Below, piece after piece: positions 44,286 to 51,484 of a stretch of 64,000 nt of DNA; position 1 is the first letter of the stretch, and every line of letters begins with the position of its first letter. The notes under the pieces are model-generated. The model ran no database searches and had not been told where the DNA came from. It saw only the letters and a list, made by a program, of their open reading frames with translations. The translations under genes and the position numbers were made by a program. Source of the DNA: Fluviicoccus keumensis (lineage in GTDB: Bacteria; Pseudomonadota; Gammaproteobacteria; Pseudomonadales; Moraxellaceae); contig NZ_SHKX01000011.1 in NCBI RefSeq assembly GCF_004217445.1, positions 87,428 through 151,427 of the forward strand, written 5' to 3'.

Positions 44286-47012
44286 TCAGTCGTCAAAGAT
44301 GTGCTTGCCCATCAGGCAGTACACCCGCACGTTTCCTTCTGGCAACCGCTTGCGCACCTGGACGTGCTTGCCTTCCCCCGTGCGCAGCCAGCCCGCGTCC
44401 TTGAGCACGCCCACGACAAAATCCTTGTCGTAGCCGGAAATCACCTCCTTGAAGGCTTCGCCCAGGACAAAGTAAATCATCCCTTCGTCGTCCGGCTCCC
44501 GGTAGCCCATGCGGTTGATCGTGGTCTTGGTGGTGTGGTGGTCAAGCGTCAGGTCAGAGAACCGGCTTTCCCCGTGCTGCTCCAGGAAGGCTTTCACCTG
44601 CTGCAACAGCAATTCACGTTCCAGGTTGCCCACGGTTCCCCGTTGGCTAAGCCAGGCATCAAAGCAGGCTTTCACGCCGCGCCAGGCTTCACCCTTGGGC
44701 CAGCCGGTAATGCCGTACTCGGTGGCCAGTTCACCGGCCACGGCCACCAGGGCGAAGCGGGTGGCCACGCGCAGCACCTGCCCACCGGCATCGGCCGGGG
44801 CTAGGGCTTCCACGCAACGCTTGCGGCGCTCGTTGACTTCACGGGCCAGTTCTTCCGGGTTGCGGGTGATGGCTTCCAGGAACGCTTTCCCGGCGCTGCC
44901 GTAGTGTTCCCCGGTGCGTTGGTTCAGCGCTTCCACCAAGTCCTTGCTACTGGCGAAGCCGTGCAGGGTTTCCACCAGGCCATGCCCGGACTCGGTGTCG
45001 GCGGGAATGTCCACCAGGCGCAGTTCCTGCCCGGCGCGAATCTTCCGCCCGGCGGCCTGCATGTGCTGGTTCAAGCTCACTTCCCCGGATGACAGGAACA
45101 GCAAGCGCCAGGTCAGCAGCTTACGCGGCAGCACCGACTTGGAAGCCCGGTTCTTGCCTTGGCCGTTCGCCAGCATGTACACCGTTTCCCCCACGTCGCG
45201 GGGTTCGGCTTGGGCGATTTCATCCAGCACCAGCAGCCCGTCGTTGTACATGGCGGCGGTGGCTTCCAGGCCGTTGATGGTGGAGCGCCAGCTTTGTTTG
45301 AACTCGCGACTACCCCACACCGAACAGGCGACATGCTGCGCCGTACTCTTGCCCAGGCTGGAATTACCCCGGAAGTGAAAGCCGCCGGATTCATCCCCGG
45401 CCAGCTTCAGCAGCGCCCCGGCAAAGGCGCAGCTCACCCCGAACACCAAGCGCGAGTTACCGGAGCAGCAGGCGGCAATCCGGTCACGCCAGGCGTCCAG
45501 GTCGGCTTTGCTCTTGTAGCCGTGCGGCATGTGGCTGTCACTCTGGTAAACCACGCTCGCGGCCTGCGGGCCGTAGGTGCGTTCCGGGGTGACAAACACC
45601 AGGCGCTTTTCCCGGTTGTCCTGCCAGCCGGTGCGCTCTACACACAACACACGGCCGGGTGTCTGCTGGGTCTGGATGTATTGGGACAGCAGGTTGCGGG
45701 CGGACAGGCTGGGAGCGATGAACAAGCCCCCGCTCATCAGGTAGCCGCGCACGTCCGAGCCGTCACCCTTGAACAGTTCGGCAGGCATGGCCCACTGGTG
45801 GCGGTGGTTGTCACGGTCGAGCCATTCCAGCAGGTAGCCGTGGCCCATGTGGTCGGCGTTGCGGGTCAGCGCCAGCACCTTCAGCACCCCGCAAATGTGC
45901 TGCGGGGCTTTGGGGTTGCCTTCCTTGTCCAGGCCGACATGCCAGACGCCCCGGCGGGTGGGTTCGGGGTTATGTTCGTCCAGGTAGAAATAGGGCGCGG
46001 TCTGGCTGTCGTTGGCGGCGGCAGGGGCGTCCGGTGCGGCGGCTTGCTCCAAAGCGGCCTTGACGGCCTCAATCCCGGCGGCGCGGTGCAGGTCGTTAAA
46101 GTCTGTCCCGCTTTGCGGATCTGCAAAGACGGGAACGGCCAGCAAGCCATTCACGGCGCGGGCCGCTTCCTGTGCTTTCCGCAAGCCGGGGTTGCCGGGG
46201 GTGCGGGTGTCGTTGTCGGCGCAGATGACTAGGGCGGCGGCCGGGTGGGTCTGCCGCAGCCCCTGCGCCACGGCCAGCAGGTTGCCGGAATCAAAGGCCA
46301 CGGCCACGGGGCGGCCGGTGGCTTCGTGCAGGCTGGCGCCGGTGGCGTAGCCTTCGCACATTAGCAGGCGTGACATGTCTCCCAGCGGCTGTGACTCGCC
46401 ACCGGGAATCAGGAAGAAATGCCCCTGTTTGGCTCCACCCGGCAGAAAGCGCTTTTGGCCGTCATCCGCCAGGAATTGCAGGCTGTGCAGTTTGCCCGCG
46501 CCGTCCTGGATCGGAACCAGCAGGCAGCCCCGGCAGTTCTGGCCGCCAATGGTCAATTCTCCCTGGAAACACTTCACCCCGTATCCTTGCACGCCCTTGA
46601 GGGTCAGATAGGGATGATCGGCGCAGGGCGGGGCGGCTTGCCATAAGGCTTGCGCCTTGTCGGCCGCTTTCATCTGGCGGGCGGCTTTGTCCTTCCGGTC
46701 AGCCGCCGGGGCTTCCGGTGGCCGGGGGCGTGCTTCAGGACGGGGCAGGTCGGCACGGTAGCCGTTTTCCTTCGCCAGGTGGAACAGGGTGGCGATCCCC
46801 ACGCCACCCGAGCCGTTGACGCTGCGCCAAACGTCCTTGGCGTCGCCGGGTTTGTAGCTGTCGGCGTTGGCGCTCCAGTCGTTCCACAGGGGGAAGCCTT
46901 CTTCCCCCAGTTCGGATTTCAGGGCCATGCCCACCCGCAACCAGGTTTCCCGGTCGTGGGCGGGGATGAACGCCAGGGCTGATTGAATCAGCCCGGTGTT
47001 AGTCGTGGTCAT
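44286..47012 (-). CDS. TOPRIM-DUF927 primase/helicase
   Basis: 908 residues. Residues 1-85 resemble the PriCT_2 primase C-terminal module (AHDRETWLRVGMALKSE...WNDWSANADSYKP); a TOPRIM domain lies at about 215-275 (LLMCEGYATGASL with Glu220; LVICADND with Asp266/Asp268); DUF927 covers about 345-640 with Walker A GNSSLGKST (549-557) and Walker B LLVLDEIA (593-600). Such proteins start replication of integrative elements and satellites. GGAGG lies upstream of the ATG. It is the largest gene of the element, last of the minus-strand operon and next to the iterons it probably reads. Confidence 0.88.
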   Translation of the reverse strand: MTTTNTGLIQSALAFIPAHDRETWLRVGMALKSELGEEGFPLWNDWSANADSYKPGDAKDVWRSVNGSGGVGIATLFHLAKENGYRADLPRPEARPRPPEAPAADRKDKAARQMKAADKAQALWQAAPPCADHPYLTLKGVQGYGVKCFQGELTIGGQNCRGCLLVPIQDGAGKLHSLQFLADDGQKRFLPGGAKQGHFFLIPGGESQPLGDMSRLLMCEGYATGASLHEATGRPVAVAFDSGNLLAVAQGLRQTHPAAALVICADNDTRTPGNPGLRKAQEAARAVNGLLAVPVFADPQSGTDFNDLHRAAGIEAVKAALEQAAAPDAPAAANDSQTAPYFYLDEHNPEPTRRGVWHVGLDKEGNPKAPQHICGVLKVLALTRNADHMGHGYLLEWLDRDNHRHQWAMPAELFKGDGSDVRGYLMSGGLFIAPSLSARNLLSQYIQTQQTPGRVLCVERTGWQDNREKRLVFVTPERTYGPQAASVVYQSDSHMPHGYKSKADLDAWRDRIAACCSGNSRLVFGVSCAFAGALLKLAGDESGGFHFRGNSSLGKSTAQHVACSVWGSREFKQSWRSTINGLEATAAMYNDGLLVLDEIAQAEPRDVGETVYMLANGQGKNRASKSVLPRKLLTWRLLFLSSGEVSLNQHMQAAGRKIRAGQELRLVDIPADTESGHGLVETLHGFASSKDLVEALNQRTGEHYGSAGKAFLEAITRNPEELAREVNERRKRCVEALAPADAGGQVLRVATRFALVAVAGELATEYGITGWPKGEAWRGVKACFDAWLSQRGTVGNLERELLLQQVKAFLEQHGESRFSDLTLDHHTTKTTINRMGYREPDDEGMIYFVLGEAFKEVISGYDKDFVVGVLKDAGWLRTGEGKHVQVRKRLPEGNVRVYCLMGKHIFDD

Positions 47013-47016
47013 TGGT

Positions 47017-47445
47017 TTACGCCTCCTTGTCCGGCGTCAAAGCCAACACTTCGGCATGTGCCAGGGCGACAGACACGGCCGCTTGCAAATGGCGGCTGGC
47101 GGTGAGGATGGGCGCGGCCTGGATATGGGCGCTTTCTTGTCCGGACAGCACCAGCAGTACGCGGGCGGAGTCAAGGGCGTTATCCAGTTGGCTCAGGAAT
47201 TGGAAGTGATCTTCCTTTTCGCGTTGGCAATCGGCGGACAACCATTCGCCCAGGGCGGCGGCCTGGATCAGGTGCTGGTGGGCGCTGTCGGCGGCCGTGA
47301 ATACCAGACCGGCGTCTATGGTGTCCCCAGGTTGGGCGCTGTTGTCCATCAGGCGCAGCAGGTTTTCGGCATGGTTAAGCCGGGTCAGTAGTTCAAAGCG
47401 ACGGTTGGCAATGGATACGGGGAAATTCGGGCGAGAGTTGGCCAT
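47017..47445 (-). CDS. unknown element protein, 142 residues
   Basis: MANSRPNFPVSIANRRFELLTRLNHAENLLRLMD... mostly helical, no signal peptide. The frame is open upstream to 47712, but ATG 47445 has a perfect AAGGAG seven bases before it, so the shorter form is chosen. It ends four bases before the primase/helicase start, so the two are surely co-expressed. No family recognised; similar small helical proteins precede DUF927 genes in other islands. Confidence 0.65.
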   Translation of the reverse strand: MANSRPNFPVSIANRRFELLTRLNHAENLLRLMDNSAQPGDTIDAGLVFTAADSAHQHLIQAAALGEWLSADCQREKEDHFQFLSQLDNALDSARVLLVLSGQESAHIQAAPILTASRHLQAAVSVALAHAEVLALTPDKEA

Positions 47446-47713
47446 GATAGGCTCCTTAGTTTTTTGAGATTTGAAGCCACACAACTCTGAGGAAGTTGGG
47501 TGGCGGGATTCACTCTCGGCAACTAAGAGCCGCCCCGCATATTGGCCTTGCGGCGTATTTTGCGATGTCATCCCGCCATAAGAGGCGGCATCATACCCGG
47601 AATTCAGGCGAATTTCGGGCATAAAAATACCGGAATGACGCTCCGGGGTGACGCTTAGTTTTTTCGAGAGGCCTCCATTATGGGCGGCGGGCTGGAAGCG
47701 GGTCAAGTGCATA
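47446..47713 (-). promoter_or_regulatory. long leader before the 142-residue gene
   Basis: 268 bases between two genes with little or no good coding evidence. It has two near-identical stretches (TTAGTTTTTTGAGA at 47456 and TTAGTTTTTTCGAGA at 47655) and a TGACGCT direct repeat (47636, 47649). In P4 the helicase operon leader makes an immunity RNA; a similar role here is speculation. A start codon further upstream in the same frame is the alternative. Confidence 0.35.
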
Positions 47714-47959
47714 TCACACCCCCGCCAGGCGCAGCGCCTGGATAAGCCAGCAGGTCACGGCCACCGGCAGCAGGCCATGAACGCCCAGCCATACCAAAGC
47801 CCGCTTGGTATGAATGGCAAGTGTTGCGGGCTGTGCTTGGTCAATGGCTGTGCTATTCTTGCCGGGACTGGTTTCGCCACCTGTCACTGCTTCACCTGCA
47901 AAGCCCGCCTCCACGCGGGCTTTGTGCTTTTTGTTGTTCATCTGTCTTTCTCCCTGCAT
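47714..47959 (-). CDS. small membrane protein of the element
   Basis: 81 residues from ATG 47959 (a GTG at 47962 and an ATG at 47941 are alternatives). The first half is polar and basic, the end is one hydrophobic helix (RALVWLGVHGLLPVAVTCWLIQAL). Its start overlaps the AlpA-type gene stop (TGATG). Function unknown. Confidence 0.5.
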   Translation of the reverse strand: MQGERQMNNKKHKARVEAGFAGEAVTGGETSPGKNSTAIDQAQPATLAIHTKRALVWLGVHGLLPVAVTCWLIQALRLAGV

Positions 47960-48162
47960 CACGCGGCTTGCGCCAGGTTAATCCGGGCGTCAATCCACGC
48001 CTGAATATCTGTCTCAAGCCAGCCGACAGCCCGAGCGCCCAGGGAAATAGGCTTGGGGAACGTGCCGTCACGCATGGCGTTATAGATGCTGCTGCGGGAA
48101 AGTCCGATGCGTTGTTCTACCTGCTTGCGGCGCAGGATGGCCGTGGTTTGGATATGGTTCAT
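47959..48162 (-). CDS. AlpA-family DNA-binding regulator
   Basis: 67 residues. ILRRKQVEQRIGLSRSSIYNAMRDGTFPKPISLGARAVGWLETDIQAWIDARI is the winged-helix AlpA/excisionase-like pattern found in P4-type elements, where it controls integrase expression or acts as excision factor. GAGG precedes the ATG. Likely binds one of the repeat families of the element; this link is inference. Confidence 0.9.
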   Translation of the reverse strand: MNHIQTTAILRRKQVEQRIGLSRSSIYNAMRDGTFPKPISLGARAVGWLETDIQAWIDARINLAQAA

Positions 48163-48275
48163 ATTCGCCTCTGGTGGTAGCTACTGGAACAAGTAGCGGT
48201 GAGGCAAAGGTAGGGATTCGGCGGCGGGGATATTCGGACTTCCAAGTTTCAAATTCAGAAGTCCGAACTTCAGAG

Positions 48276-49283
48276 TTATTCCGGCAGGACTTCCTCGGCC
48301 AGGTCTAGCCAGTATTTCGCGGCTTCGTGGCTGACTCCGGCCACATTCCGGATAGCGGTAATCAGGCCGTGAGACTGTAGCCCCTTGTCGCGGGTCTGGG
48401 TGGGGAAGGCTTTCAAAGTGAGAGCGCCAATCAGCTTGGCGGCGGCTTTGCGCTGCATGGGGCTGCTGACGGCTTCACCGGATGGTGTTCCGGGCTTTGC
48501 GGCAAGCTGCTGCTGTAGCTCCTGGATGAGTGCATGCGCCTGTTGAAGTTCGGCCGCCTTGTGCGTGTGCTCATCCTGGATGGCTTTTAGCTGGCCTTGC
48601 GCCTGTTCCATTTTTTGCTTGTACCAGGCGGCGGCTTGGATCAGTGCATCGCCGGTGGTGCGTTGATAATTGCTGGCGATAACCCCGCAACGATCAATAT
48701 TCACGGTCTGAAAGCTTTTGCGTTCGCAGCCCTTAAGCAAGGATAAATCCAGAGGGATACCTTTTTCATCGGCGATTGCCTGGAGTTGCTCCACCGGCAA
48801 GACGTAATAGGGGACAACCCATTCCGTCAGGTGGAACACGGTATCAGGCGTGGCGCGGTTCTGGAAAAAATCTGCCGGTGTGACAGGCTGCCCTTTGAGT
48901 ATGGCGTTATGCGTTGAAGCATTCCCGGCGGCTGTCTTGGCGTCAGAGTAGCCCTTTTGAAGCGCACGCCATGAAGGATTTGTGATCATGGCGCTTAATT
49001 GCTGACCGGCGGGGGTGGTGGCTGGATGCTGTGGCTTGGGGCCGTGCAATAGGGCGGCGGAAACTTGCCGGGTGGTAATCGTGTTCAGTTCGGGAAAAAC
49101 CAAGCCGTCCAGGTGGATGCGCTCCCCTTTGGTAACAACCATTCCTTGATAGTGGAAGCAGAGGGCCGGGGCCAGTTCGACAAGCACATGCTCCAGGGAC
49201 AGGTGCAATAGATGATTAATCGCCACGTCCAGGCCGATGTAATCCTGATTCTGAAAAGTGAAAACCGGAAAGGGCGAACCCAT
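48276..49283 (-). CDS. unknown coiled-coil protein of the element
   Basis: 335 residues from ATG 49283, which has AGGGAG eight bases upstream. The N-terminal part (FPVFTFQNQDYIGLDVAINHLLHLSLEHVL) recalls loosely the N-domains of phage antirepressors but I cannot confirm it. Residues about 225-270 are a heptad-rich coiled coil (KQKMEQAQGQLKAIQDEHTHKAAELQQAH), and the C-terminus (LITAIRNVAGVSHEAAKYWLDLAEEVL) is a small helical domain. Transcribed from the repeat field next to the integrase. Confidence 0.65.
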   Translation of the reverse strand: MGSPFPVFTFQNQDYIGLDVAINHLLHLSLEHVLVELAPALCFHYQGMVVTKGERIHLDGLVFPELNTITTRQVSAALLHGPKPQHPATTPAGQQLSAMITNPSWRALQKGYSDAKTAAGNASTHNAILKGQPVTPADFFQNRATPDTVFHLTEWVVPYYVLPVEQLQAIADEKGIPLDLSLLKGCERKSFQTVNIDRCGVIASNYQRTTGDALIQAAAWYKQKMEQAQGQLKAIQDEHTHKAAELQQAHALIQELQQQLAAKPGTPSGEAVSSPMQRKAAAKLIGALTLKAFPTQTRDKGLQSHGLITAIRNVAGVSHEAAKYWLDLAEEVLPE

Positions 49284-49459
49284 GTGCAGCACTCCCTAAG
49301 TGCAAACCCTGACTGGTGAAGCCCTCAAGCCAGCACGCAGGGAAACATGTTTTCGGGTGGCCGCCCTAGGCTTGAGGAAGTGGGAGTGTAGCGGGGTGGC
49401 TGTCACCAGGGAAAGGGTCGGTTCGTGAAAATGCGGCACAGGCCCGAGATGCCGGGAAT

Positions 49460-49871
49460 GCTTATAAGCGGCTCCGGGGGCGTTTATAAGCTGGCCTATA
49501 AACGGTGCTTATAAGCGTGTTTATAGCGCAGCTTATAAGCCGGTTTATAGGCGCGTTTATAAGCAATGGCCGGTGGCGATAGTGATGGCGATGGTTCTGA
49601 TGATGGTGCGCACTATCGCCTGAATTATCGTCTTAACTATCGCCACAGGGAAATAGCAGTATCGCCACAAACCCTTGCAGCACTAGGTGTGGATAGTTGT
49701 GGCGATAGTTTTGACGATGGTTCCGATGATTATCGCCACGCGTCAGTGACAGCATCGCCTTAAAGCCTTGCGGCGCTAGGTGCGGATAGTGATGACGATA
49801 ATGACCGCGACTATCCGCACGCCCCAAAAAGGGCCGGTTTCACCTGGTGCGGATAGTCGCCGCTTATAAGC
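49460..49871. repeat. second repeat field of the element
   Basis: Three short repeat families share the 580-base gap between the coiled-coil gene and the integrase stop: the palindrome GCTTATAAGC (49460, 49507, 49531, 49862, plus GTTTATAAGC at 49482 and 49555); GTGGCGATA (forward 49573, 49699; reverse 49638, 49660, 49731); and TGCGGATAGT (49781, 49848; reverse 49810). A 26-base imperfect direct repeat (49672-49697 and 49765-49790) marks a partly duplicated module. No convincing gene lies here. It is a candidate second replication locus, regulatory region or partition site. Confidence 0.7.
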
Positions 49872-49873
49872 AA

Positions 49874-51058
49874 TCACACAGTGGCCCGCAGCTCATCCAG
49901 GTAATCCGCCCACACCTGCATCATACGCCGCCGGTCATCAAGGAACTTCGTCCGGTTATAGGCCGCGCCCAGGGCATCGGGAACCTTGTGGGCAAGTTGA
50001 TGCTCGATTACTTCCGCCGGGAACTTCAGGCGCTCATGCAGCAGCGTCCGCGCCATTGCCCGGAAGCCGTGGCCAGTCATTTCTTCCTTGGCGATGCCCA
50101 TCCGGCGCAGGCTCGACAAGATCGCGTTATCGCTCATGGGGCGCTCATCCGAGCGCGGGCTGGGGAACACATACCGGCCCCGGCCAGTGAGGGGCCGTAT
50201 TTCTTCCAGGATGGCAATGGCCTGGCGGGAGAGGGGAACCACATGATCGGTTTTCGTCTTGCTGACCAGGTAGCGCCATTCGGCCGCTTCCAGGTCAATG
50301 TCCTTCCACTCGGCTTGGCGAAGCTCGCCAGGGCGGACAAATACCAGCGGGGCCAGGCGCAGGGCGCAGCGCGTGACCAATGTCCCGTGATACCCGTCAA
50401 TCATGCGCAGCAGGTTACCCACGTCCGCCGGTTCGGTGACAGCCGCCATGTGTTCGGCGCGAGTGGGTGGGAGTGCGCCTTTTAAGTCTTGTGACGGGTC
50501 ACGCTCGGCGCGGCCGGTGACGACGGCATAGCGGAAAATCTGTCCGCAGGATTGCAATACACGGTGAGCGGTTTCAAGTGCACCCCGTTCTTCAATCCGG
50601 CGCAGGGTATCCAGCAGCACCGGCGGGGTGATCTCGGCAATGGGTTTGCCACCCAGCCAGGGGAACACGTCGCGCTCCAAGCGGCGTAGCACCTTATCGG
50701 CATGAGATTCCGCCCAATTAGGGGAGTGTTTGGTGAACCACTCGCGGGCGATAGTCTCAAAGCTGTTTTCGGCGCGTAGTTCGCGGGCGGCTTTCTGAAT
50801 CTTTCGGTTCTCGCCGGGGTCAATCTCATTGGCCAGCAGCTTGCGGGCGGCTTCGCGCTTCTCGCGGGCTTCCTTCAGGCTGACTTCGGGATATGTCCCC
50901 AGGGCCAGCAGCTTCTCCTTGCCGCCAAATCGGTACTTGAGCCGCCAGTATTTTGCGCCGTTGGATTTGGACAGCAGGAACATCCCGCCACCGTCAAAGT
51001 GCTTTTCATCTTTCTCAGCAGGCTTGAGGGTTCGCAAAAAAGAATCGGTGAGGGGCAT
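49874..51058 (-). CDS. P4-type tyrosine integrase
   Basis: 394 residues. N-terminal DUF4102 arm-binding domain (MPLTDSFLRTLKPAEKDEKHFDGGGMFLLSK, LLALGTYPEVSLKEAREK), SAM-like core-binding domain, and a catalytic domain with Arg247 (PGELR), His330-x2-Arg333 (HGFRAMA), His357 and Tyr367. ATG 51058 is chosen: the frame stays open to 51337 only because it reads through tRNA-Lys, which cannot be protein. The gene points away from the tRNA 3' end, the normal position for this class. Confidence 0.93.
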   Translation of the reverse strand: MPLTDSFLRTLKPAEKDEKHFDGGGMFLLSKSNGAKYWRLKYRFGGKEKLLALGTYPEVSLKEAREKREAARKLLANEIDPGENRKIQKAARELRAENSFETIAREWFTKHSPNWAESHADKVLRRLERDVFPWLGGKPIAEITPPVLLDTLRRIEERGALETAHRVLQSCGQIFRYAVVTGRAERDPSQDLKGALPPTRAEHMAAVTEPADVGNLLRMIDGYHGTLVTRCALRLAPLVFVRPGELRQAEWKDIDLEAAEWRYLVSKTKTDHVVPLSRQAIAILEEIRPLTGRGRYVFPSPRSDERPMSDNAILSSLRRMGIAKEEMTGHGFRAMARTLLHERLKFPAEVIEHQLAHKVPDALGAAYNRTKFLDDRRRMMQVWADYLDELRATV

Positions 51059-51091
51059 TGCGGCGCGTCCGTTTCGGGGCAAAACCCTGCT

Positions 51092-51140
51092 GGGGGTATC
51101 GACCATTGGGGGTATCAAGAATACCCCCAAAAATACCCCC
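51092..51140. other. right arm-type motifs upstream of the integrase
   Basis: ATACCCCC-AAAA-ATACCCCC at 51121-51140 and two inverted copies GGGGGTAT at 51092 and 51108, all within 85 bases of the integrase start. They repeat the motif pair at 43505-43524, so they are likely integrase arm sites that also allow autoregulation. Confidence 0.55.
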
Positions 51141-51255
51141 GTTTTGGTGTGGCTTGCAATGGTATTTGCTGGAATACGTTGGCCAATAAAAAAGCCCCAA
51201 ACCGTTGCGCGGTGGGGCTTTAGTGTACTTCCGTGGAACTGTTTGGAAGTGAATC

Positions 51256-51331
51256 TGGTGGGTCGGCCGGGATTCGAACCCGGGACCAACGGATTAAAAG
51301 TCCGCTGCTCTACCGACTGAGCTACCGACCC
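51256..51331 (-). tRNA. tRNA-Lys (anticodon TTT)
   Basis: 76 nt with encoded CCA. Acceptor GGGTCGG / CCGACCC, D-arm AGCTCAGTCGGTAGAGC, anticodon loop CTTTTAA, T-arm GGGTTCGAATCCC. The gene is intact although its 3' end is the insertion target of the neighbouring element. Confidence 0.97.
51259..51269. other. proximal att site within tRNA-Lys
   Basis: TGGGTCGGCCG, part of the acceptor and T-arm strand, is the copy that matches the distal candidate at 43432. Confidence 0.35.
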
Positions 51332-51370
51332 AATCAAGACATCAGCAAGCTTGCGTTGCTGAGGCCGTGC

Positions 51371-51398
51371 ATTTTACGGATTTCACCTGTTTTTGCAA
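51371..51398 (-). promoter_or_regulatory. promoter of tRNA-Lys
   Basis: On the minus strand TTGCAA and TAAAAT are 16 bases apart, about 40 bases before the mature tRNA 5' end. Confidence 0.5.
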
Positions 51399-51442
51399 GT
51401 TTTTTCCACCGAAAATCCGGGAGGTGTCCGTCAGTCGGGCAA

Positions 51443-51470
51443 GAAAAAAGCCGGTAAACCGGCTTTTTTC
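51443..51470. terminator. terminator of the atu operon
   Basis: GAAAAAAGCCGG-TAAA-CCGGCTTTTTTC, symmetric with T runs on both strands, 15 bases after the atuH stop codon. Confidence 0.88.
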
Positions 51471-51484
51471 TCCACGGTGCGTTA

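Larger units (their letters stand above)
43432..51269. mobile_element. integrative element of P4-like build in tRNA-Lys
   Basis: About 7.8 kb between the YgiD-type gene and tRNA-Lys. The integrase gene is next to the tRNA 3' end; all genes run on the minus strand (integrase, coiled-coil protein, AlpA-type regulator, two small proteins, TOPRIM-DUF927 primase/helicase, Cys-pair protein). Paired motifs at both ends (43505-43524 and 51121-51140) and two separate repeat fields belong to it. No transfer, capsid, restriction or resistance genes are visible, so it may be a satellite, a plasmid-like integrative element, or a worn-down island. The left boundary is uncertain. Confidence 0.7.

Noticed and set aside
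47446..47712. 89-codon N-terminal extension of the 142-residue protein
   Set aside because: The inner ATG has a perfect ribosome binding site and the extension looks non-coding; kept as a leader with low confidence.
49566..49827. Open frames over the second repeat field
   Set aside because: Low-complexity peptides created by the DNA repeats.
51059..51337. N-terminal extension of the integrase frame by 93 codons
   Set aside because: It reads through tRNA-Lys and the arm-site region; the peptide from a tRNA gene is a known artefact. The DUF4102 start at 51058 is normal.
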